Source of the DNA: Streptomyces ferrugineus
Lineage (GTDB): Bacteria; Actinomycetota; Actinomycetes; Streptomycetales; Streptomycetaceae
NCBI RefSeq assembly: GCF_015160855.1
Contig: NZ_CP063373.1
Location: 3,534,001 to 3,598,000, forward strand
Direction: 5' to 3'
Length of the DNA stretch: 64,000 nucleotides
A program made the translations under genes and the position numbers. Below are positions 58,564-64,000 of this stretch, piece after piece (positions within the stretch are counted from its first letter, which is position 1; every line of letters begins with the position of its first letter). Below the pieces are notes generated by a model that worked only from the letters and a program-made list of their open reading frames with translations, did no database searches and had not been told where the DNA came from.

Positions 58564-61290
58564 ATGGACAGGTCCAGATCACGGCGCCCCTCGATCCGTA
58601 GGCCCTCCGCGCTGAGTGTGCACAGCGTCGCGGGCCAGGTCTTCATCCTCCAGGTGGCCGTCGTCGTGCTGCTCGTGATCGCCGCGGTGACGGCCCTCGT
58701 GCTGCAGGCCCGGAGCGCGAGCCTGCAGGAGGCCAAGGAGCGCTCGCTCGTCGGCGCCGAGACCTTCGCGCACGCCCCGGGGACGCTGGCCGCCATGAAG
58801 TCCCGCGATCCCAGCGCCCTGCTCCAGCCGCAGGCGGAAGCGGCACGGAAGGACTCCGGAGTCGCCTACATCATCGCGTTCGACACGAACGGCATCCGCT
58901 GGACCCACCCCGACCCGAACCTCATCGGCAAGCATGTCGTCGGCTCCTACGCCGAGGCGCTCGCGGGCCGTGTGCACCAGGAGACCTATGACACGCCCGG
59001 TGTCGGCCGTGCCGTGGACGCGATGGTTCCCGTCTTCGACACCGACGGCGAGGTCGTCGGACTGGTCTCCGTCGGCATCACGCTCGAGAGCATCAACGAG
59101 CGGGTGACCGAGCAGTTGCCGCTGCTGATCGGCTCCGCCGTCGGCGGGCTCGTGCTGGTCACGGGCGGATCGGCGCTGGTGAGCCGGCGGCTGCGGCGGC
59201 AGACCCACGGTTTGGATCCGGCCGAGATGACACGGATGTACGAACACCACGACGCGGTCCTGCACTCGGTGCGGGAGGGCGTGGTCGTCGTCAGCGGCGA
59301 GGGGCGGCTGCTGCTGGCCAACGACGAGGCGCGCCGGCTGCTGGACCTGCCCGAGGACGGGGAAGGCCGACCGGTCACCGGACTCGGGCTGGCCCCGCGT
59401 GCCGCCGCGCTGCTCACCTCGGGCCGGGTCGCCACCGACGAGGTGATCCTGGCCGGGGAGCGGCTGCTGGCGGTCAACCTGCGGCCGACCGCCCCGACCG
59501 GGAGCGTGGCGACGCTGCGGGACACCACGGAGCTGCGCGCCCTGGCGGGACGGGCCGAGGTGGCGCGCGAACGCCTGGAACTGCTCTACGACGCCGGGGT
59601 GAGCATCGGCACCACGCTGGACGTGGTGCGCACCGCCGAGGAGCTGGCCGAGGTCGCGGTTCCCCGGTTCGCCGACTTCGCCACCGTCGAACTGCTGGAC
59701 GCGGTCCGGCAGGGCGCGGAGCCGAACGGCGACGTGAGCCCGAGCATGGACCGCATCGCCGTACGCGGGATCCGGGACGACCACCCGCTGACCCCGGCGG
59801 GGGAGCGGATCACCTTCGTGCCGACCATGCCGCAGGCGCAGGGTCTGCAAAGCGGTCACGCCGTGCTGGTGTCCGAGCTGAGCGGCGCGCCGGGCTGGCG
59901 GGCGCAGGATCCCGAACGGGCGCGACGCGTCGTGGACTTCGGTATCCACTCCCTGATCACCGTGCCGCTCCAGGCCCGCGGCACGGCCCTGGGCATGGTG
60001 GACTTCTGGCGCTCGGACAAGAAGGCGTTCACCCGGGACGATCTGGCCTTCGCCGAGGAACTGGCCGCGCGGGCGGCGGTCGCCATCGACAACGCCCGCC
60101 GCTACACCCGCGAGCACACCATGGCGGTCACCCTGCAGCGCAGCCTGCTGCCGCACGCCCTGCCCGAGCAGTCGGCGCTGGAGGTGGCCCACCGCTACCT
60201 GCCGGCCCAGGCCGGGGTCGGCGGGGACTGGTTCGACGTCATTCCGCTGCCCGGCGCCCGCGTCGCCCTCGTCGTCGGCGACGTCGTCGGCCACGGCCTG
60301 CACGCCGCCGCGACCATGGGCCGCCTGCGCACCGCGGTGCACAACTACTGTGGCCTCGATCTCTCCCCGGACGAGCTCCTGAGCCACCTGGACGAGCTGG
60401 TCGCGCGCATCGACGAGAGCGAGAGCGCCGACTCGGAGAGTGAGCCCGTCACCGGGGCCACCTGTCTGTTCGCGATCTACGACCCGGTCTCCGGCCACTG
60501 CACCGTCACCCGGGCCGGCCACCCCGGGCCCGCCGTGGTCCACCCCGACGGCTCCGTGACCTTCCCCGACGTCCCGGTCTCACCCCCGCTCGGCCTGGGT
60601 GTCGGCCTGCCGGTCGAGACGGCCGAAATTCCGCTGTCCGACGGCTCCCGACTCGCCCTGTACACCGACGGGCTCGTCGAGGACCGCGACCGGGACATCG
60701 ACGTCGGCCTCGAACTCCTCCGGGGCGCCCTGGCGCACCCCGACCAGACCCCGGAACAGGCCTGCCAGGCCGTCCTCGACGCCCTGCTGCCCGACCGCCC
60801 CCGTGACGACATCGCCCTCCTGGTGGCCCGCACCAGGCGGCTCGACCCGGACCGGGTCGCCGACTGGGACGTACCCTCCGACCCCGCGGCCCTGGGCCCC
60901 CTGCGCGCCGCCTGCGCCCGCCGCCTGGAGGCCTGGGGCCTGGACGAGATCTCCTTCACCACCGAGCTGATCCTCAGCGAACTCGTCACCAACGCCATCC
61001 GCTACGGCGGCGATCCCATCCGTCTTCGTCTGCTGTACGACCGCGACAGCCTGATCTGCGAGGTCTCCGACGGCAGCAGCACCTCCCCGCATCTGCGCCG
61101 CGCGGCCACCACCGACGAGGGCGGCCGAGGGCTGTTCCTCGTTGCCCAGCTGGCCCGGCGCTGGGGTACCCGGTACACCGATCGCGGCAAGGTCATCTGG
61201 AGCGAACAGTCCTCGGACGCCGCCGAATCCGGGCTCGACGAAGCCATCGGCGACCTGCTGCTGGACCAGTGGGACGAGCCGACACTGTAG
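58564..61290 (+). CDS. Sensor PP2C/SpoIIE phosphatase with PAS, GAF and HATPase domains
   Basis: A 908-aa membrane signalling protein. One N-terminal TM (VFILQVAVVVLLVIAAVTAL, residues about 26-45) is followed by an extracellular Cache-like sensor (about 50-180; IIAFDTNGIRWTHPDPNLIG) and a second TM (VGGLVLVTGGSALV). Cytoplasmic PAS (VREGVVVVSGEGRLLLANDEA) and GAF domains precede the SpoIIE phosphatase (GGDWFDVIPLPGARVAL; LALYTDGLVEDRD) and a HATPase_c region (LILSELVTNAIRYGG). The architecture suggests sensing of a small organic ligand outside with output on anti-sigma/anti-anti-sigma partners. Its place inside the betaine island is unexplained. Confidence 0.88.
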   Translation: MDRSRSRRPSIRRPSALSVHSVAGQVFILQVAVVVLLVIAAVTALVLQARSASLQEAKERSLVGAETFAHAPGTLAAMKSRDPSALLQPQAEAARKDSGVAYIIAFDTNGIRWTHPDPNLIGKHVVGSYAEALAGRVHQETYDTPGVGRAVDAMVPVFDTDGEVVGLVSVGITLESINERVTEQLPLLIGSAVGGLVLVTGGSALVSRRLRRQTHGLDPAEMTRMYEHHDAVLHSVREGVVVVSGEGRLLLANDEARRLLDLPEDGEGRPVTGLGLAPRAAALLTSGRVATDEVILAGERLLAVNLRPTAPTGSVATLRDTTELRALAGRAEVARERLELLYDAGVSIGTTLDVVRTAEELAEVAVPRFADFATVELLDAVRQGAEPNGDVSPSMDRIAVRGIRDDHPLTPAGERITFVPTMPQAQGLQSGHAVLVSELSGAPGWRAQDPERARRVVDFGIHSLITVPLQARGTALGMVDFWRSDKKAFTRDDLAFAEELAARAAVAIDNARRYTREHTMAVTLQRSLLPHALPEQSALEVAHRYLPAQAGVGGDWFDVIPLPGARVALVVGDVVGHGLHAAATMGRLRTAVHNYCGLDLSPDELLSHLDELVARIDESESADSESEPVTGATCLFAIYDPVSGHCTVTRAGHPGPAVVHPDGSVTFPDVPVSPPLGLGVGLPVETAEIPLSDGSRLALYTDGLVEDRDRDIDVGLELLRGALAHPDQTPEQACQAVLDALLPDRPRDDIALLVARTRRLDPDRVADWDVPSDPAALGPLRAACARRLEAWGLDEISFTTELILSELVTNAIRYGGDPIRLRLLYDRDSLICEVSDGSSTSPHLRRAATTDEGGRGLFLVAQLARRWGTRYTDRGKVIWSEQSSDAAESGLDEAIGDLLLDQWDEPTL

Positions 61291-61391
61291 GTTGCGAATC
61301 GCGCAACCTGTAGCATCATCAGAAATTCATGTGCGCCGCCTCCCTTGACAACGCCCGCACTGCGCGGAAAGCATGTTGCGTATAGCGATTG
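61291..61391. promoter_or_regulatory. Promoter region with IclR dyads before reductase copy 2
   Basis: GTTGCGAATCGCGCAAC (61291-61307) is a perfect 17-nt IclR dyad. TTGACA (61345-61350) is followed 30 bp later by GTTGCGTATAGCGATTG (61375-61391). Confidence 0.78.
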
Positions 61392-61431
61392 TTGTTGTGT
61401 TATGCGAGACAACTCCCCGTCTGGAGCCGGC

Positions 61432-62613
61432 ATGAGGAGCATCACCGTCGTCGGAGCGTCGCTGGCAGGCCTGAGCACGGTCCGCGCGCTGCGTGCGGAG
61501 GGCTACGACGGCGAGATCGTCGTCGTGGGGGAGGAGCGCCACACCCCCTACGACCGCCCCCCGCTGTCCAAGGACTTCCTCAAGGGCGACATCGACGCCG
61601 ACGCGCTCGCGCTGGGCGACGCGGACGAGTACGAGGTCCTGGACACGCAGTGGCTGCTCGGCGAGCGCGCGGTGCGGCTCGACCCCGTCGCCCGCACCGT
61701 CACCCTGGCCTCGGGACGGCATGTGCGCACCGACGGCGTCGTCGTCGCGACCGGCGCCACCCCCCGCACCCTCCCCGGCACGGACGGCCTGGCCGGTGTC
61801 CACACCCTGCGCACCTTGGACGACGCCCAGGCCCTGCGCACCGAACTGCTGGACGGCCTGCCCCGGGTCGTCGTCATCGGCGCCGGATTCATCGGTGCCG
61901 AGGTGGCGTCCACCGCCCACCGGCTCGGCCTGCACGTCACCGTCGTCGAGGCGCTCGACGTACCCCTGGAGCGCCAGCTCGGGCGCGAGATGGGGCTGGT
62001 GTGCTCCTCGCTCCACAGCGATCACGGGGTTCGGCTGCTGTGCGGAACCGGCGTGGCGGAACTCGTCGGCGAGGGCCGGGTCACGGGCGTACGGCTGGCG
62101 GACGGACGCCTGCTGCCCGCCGACATCGTCGTGGTCGGGGTGGGCGTCCGGCCCAACACCGACTGGCTCGCCGGCTCCGGGGTGCGGGTGGACGACGGCG
62201 TGGTCTGCGACACCGGCTGCGCGACCGGTGTCCCGCGTGTGGTCGCCGTCGGTGACATCGCCCGCTGCCCCAACCCGTTCACCGGACGGCACGCCCGCAT
62301 CGAGCACTGGAGCAACGCCGCCGAACAGGCGAAGACCGCCGCCCGCACCCTGCTGAGCGGTGTGTCGTCCCCCGCCCCGCTCACCGCGCCGTACTTCTGG
62401 TCCGACCAGTACCAGGTGCGCATCCAGGTCGCCGGACACGTGGCCCCCGGCGCCGAGCCCGAGGTCGTCGAGGGAGACATCGACAGCCGCACCTTCACCG
62501 CCGTCTACCGGCGCGAGGGCACCCCCGTCGCCGTCCTCTCCCTCAACCAGCCGAAGTTCTTCAACCGGCTCCGCCGCACCCTCGTCCCCGCCGCCGCGGC
62601 CGTCGTGTCATGA
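61432..62613 (+). CDS. Ferredoxin reductase (BphA4-type), copy 2
   Basis: A 393-aa paralogue of the reductase at 29648. ATG 61432 follows GGAG. Motifs: VVGASLAGLSTVRALR, YDRPPLSKDFLKGD, VIGAGFIGAEVAS and VVAVGDIARC. It probably reduces the same Rieske ferredoxin. The next gene overlaps by 4 bases (ATGA). Confidence 0.88.
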   Translation: MRSITVVGASLAGLSTVRALRAEGYDGEIVVVGEERHTPYDRPPLSKDFLKGDIDADALALGDADEYEVLDTQWLLGERAVRLDPVARTVTLASGRHVRTDGVVVATGATPRTLPGTDGLAGVHTLRTLDDAQALRTELLDGLPRVVVIGAGFIGAEVASTAHRLGLHVTVVEALDVPLERQLGREMGLVCSSLHSDHGVRLLCGTGVAELVGEGRVTGVRLADGRLLPADIVVVGVGVRPNTDWLAGSGVRVDDGVVCDTGCATGVPRVVAVGDIARCPNPFTGRHARIEHWSNAAEQAKTAARTLLSGVSSPAPLTAPYFWSDQYQVRIQVAGHVAPGAEPEVVEGDIDSRTFTAVYRREGTPVAVLSLNQPKFFNRLRRTLVPAAAAVVS

Positions 62614-63047
62614 GCTCCGCGCCCCGACTCCCCGGGGAATCCGCGCCGGAGACCGCCGAGAGCATTCCTCGGCACCTCCGCTACACCTGGGACCACGAGT
62701 GGCTGGTCGTGGACGAGGGCAACGCCACCGTCGGTATCACCGCGTTCGCGGCGAAGGCCCTGGGTGACGTCGTCCACCTGCGCCTGCCCGAGGTCGGCAG
62801 TTGGGTCGAGGCGGGGGAGAGCTGTGGCCGGATCGAGTCACTGACCGCCGTCAGCGGCCTGTACGCCCCCGCCTCGGGCCGGGTCCTGGAGGTCAACCCC
62901 GCACTGACCGACGACCCCCGTGTCGTCAACGCCGCCCCCTACACCGGCGGCTGGCTGTTCCGGCTGCGGGTGGAGAACATCGCCGGCGCGCTGACCGCCG
63001 ATGCCTACGCCGCCCACTGCGCCCACACCGAAGGAGACCGCCGATGA
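62610..63047 (+). CDS. GcvH-like protein lacking the lipoyl lysine
   Basis: A 145-aa H-protein fold starting at the ATGA overlap with the reductase. The usual sequence around the lipoyl site (E-S-x-K-A-x-S) reads [13 protein letters not shown] here (ACC, Thr, at the Lys codon). The fold is otherwise intact: [24 protein letters not shown] and [13 protein letters not shown]. Without the lysine it cannot carry lipoate, so it cannot serve as the glycine-cleavage H-protein in the ordinary way. The ATGA overlap with glyA shows close coupling. Confidence 0.85.
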   Translation: MSSAPRLPGESAPETAESIPRHLRYTWDHEWLVVDEGNATVGITAFAAKALGDVVHLRLPEVGSWVEAGESCGRIESLTAVSGLYAPASGRVLEVNPALTDDPRVVNAAPYTGGWLFRLRVENIAGALTADAYAAHCAHTEGDRR

Positions 63048-64000
63048 CCCTCTTCGACCAGCCCCTGCACGAGCTCGACCCCGAGGTGGCCGCCGCGGTC
63101 GACGCCGAGCTGGAGCGTCAGCAGTCGACCCTGGAGATGATCGCCTCCGAGAACTTCGCGCCGGTCGCGGTGTTGGAGGCGCAGGGTTCGGTCCTGACGA
63201 ACAAGTACGCCGAGGGCTACCCCGGCCGCCGTTACTACGGTGGCTGCGAGCACGTCGACGTCGCCGAGCGGATCGCCATCGACCGGGCCAAGGAGCTGTT
63301 CGGCGCGGAGTACGCGAATGTGCAACCGCACTCCGGCGCCTCCGCCAACCAGGCCGCCCTGTTCGCCCTCGCCCAGCCCGGCGACACCGTCCTCGGCCTG
63401 GACCTGGCGCACGGCGGCCACCTCACCCACGGGATGCGGCTGAACTTCTCCGGCAAGCAGTTCAAGGTCGTCCCGTACCACGTGGACGACTCCGGTCTCG
63501 TGGACATGGCCGAGGTGGAGCGTCTGGCCAAGGAGCACCGGCCGAAGGTGATCATCGCCGGGTGGTCGGCGTACCCGCGGCAGCTCGACTTCGCCGCGTT
63601 CCGGCGGATCGCCGACGAGGTCGGGGCGTATCTGTGGGTGGACATGGCGCACTTCGCGGGGCTGGTCGCGGCGGGGCTGCACCCGAACCCGGTCGAGTAC
63701 GCGGACGTCGTCACCTCCACCACCCACAAGACCCTGGGCGGGCCGCGCGGCGGCATCATCCTCGCGAAGAAGGACTTCGCGAAGAAGCTGAACTCCTCGG
63801 TCTTCCCCGGTTTCCAGGGCGGCCCGCTGGAGCATGTCATCGCGGCCAAGGCGGTGTCCTTCAAGGTCGCGGCGTCGCAGGAGTTCAAGGAGCGCCAGCG
63901 CCGTACGGTCGAGGGCGCCAGGATCCTCGCCGAGCGGCTGACGGCGGCCGATGCCCGTGCGGCCGGGGTGAACGTGCTGTCCGGCGGCACGGACGTGCAT
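63044..64000 (+). CDS. glyA: Serine hydroxymethyltransferase (3' end outside window)
   Basis: The first 319 residues of GlyA. ATG 63044 overlaps the preceding stop (ATGA) and GAAGGAG lies upstream. Conserved segments: [50 protein letters not shown] and the PLP lysine in [13 protein letters not shown] (about residue 230). It joins glycine with a methylene-THF unit to make serine, the last step in assimilating glycine from betaine. Confidence 0.95.
   Translation, partial: MTLFDQPLHELDPEVAAAVDAELERQQSTLEMIASENFAPVAVLEAQGSVLTNKYAEGYPGRRYYGGCEHVDVAERIAIDRAKELFGAEYANVQPHSGASANQAALFALAQPGDTVLGLDLAHGGHLTHGMRLNFSGKQFKVVPYHVDDSGLVDMAEVERLAKEHRPKVIIAGWSAYPRQLDFAAFRRIADEVGAYLWVDMAHFAGLVAAGLHPNPVEYADVVTSTTHKTLGGPRGGIILAKKDFAKKLNSSVFPGFQGGPLEHVIAAKAVSFKVAASQEFKERQRRTVEGARILAERLTAADARAAGVNVLSGGTDVH

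Noticed and set aside
61291-61431. Glycine riboswitch upstream of the gcvH-glyA group
   Set aside because: The region is short and filled with IclR-type dyads; no aptamer-like pairing pattern was recognised.

Overview
The window reads as a Streptomyces-type actinomycete chromosome. It is very GC-rich with strong third-position G/C bias, uses many GTG and a few TTG starts, carries mycothiol-type formaldehyde dehydrogenases, has an EF-Tu paralogue of the tuf3 kind, and has rare TTA codons in one secreted esterase gene. No rRNA, tRNA, CRISPR array, insertion sequence or prophage gene was seen. Several decayed genes and local duplications suggest an evolving, perhaps arm-proximal, region.

Left part (1-22 kb) is a loose collection of small units. 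In order: the end of a Gfo/Idh/MocA oxidoreductase with a PmoA-like protein; an HxlR regulator divergent from a thiolase; a VTT-domain membrane protein divergent from an AlkD-like protein; an EF-Tu paralogue; a spermidine-synthase-like protein; an MFS transporter; a thioesterase; a galU remnant; a sigma-like/zinc-finger/ricin membrane fusion; a secreted carboxylesterase with two TTA codons; a DedA protein; two hexapeptide-repeat proteins; an EamA transporter divergent from a cupin-XRE regulator; a YbaK-type deacylase; a CDF metal exporter with its ArsR regulator; a PobA-type hydroxylase; and a CoA-binding protein. Three convergent gene junctions here carry tandem duplications that include the stop codons.

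Right part (22-64 kb, running off the right end) is a large, internally duplicated island for choline/glycine betaine uptake and complete demethylation. Uptake: a BCCT carrier and a ProV-ProW-ProX-like ABC system. Choline to betaine: betA and betB. Betaine to dimethylglycine: two Rieske oxygenases (GbcA-like), one Rieske ferredoxin and two BphA4-type reductases. Dimethylglycine to sarcosine: an 834-aa flavoprotein with a folate (GcvT) domain, with ETF beta/alpha and a membrane Fe-S ETF-quinone reductase. Sarcosine to glycine: a monomeric sarcosine oxidase. Glycine to serine: a GcvH-like protein and GlyA. One-carbon units: two S-(hydroxymethyl)mycothiol dehydrogenases with metallo-hydrolase partners, a YdeP/FdhF-type molybdoenzyme, FolD, PurU and an MTHFR-like protein.

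Two IclR paralogues and one GntR regulator sit inside the island. A dyad of the form GTTGCG-N5-CGCAAC, or recognisable variants and half sites, lies upstream of nearly every transcription unit of the island and over the start codons of both iclR genes; I infer an IclR regulon. A different motif (CTGATATA-type) lies upstream of the GntR gene and in the divergent dimethylglycine dehydrogenase/folD promoter, suggesting a second tier. Remnants of purU, folP and pabB (all folate-linked), a decayed metallo-hydrolase copy and a GcvH lacking its lipoyl lysine show that the duplicated set is being pruned.
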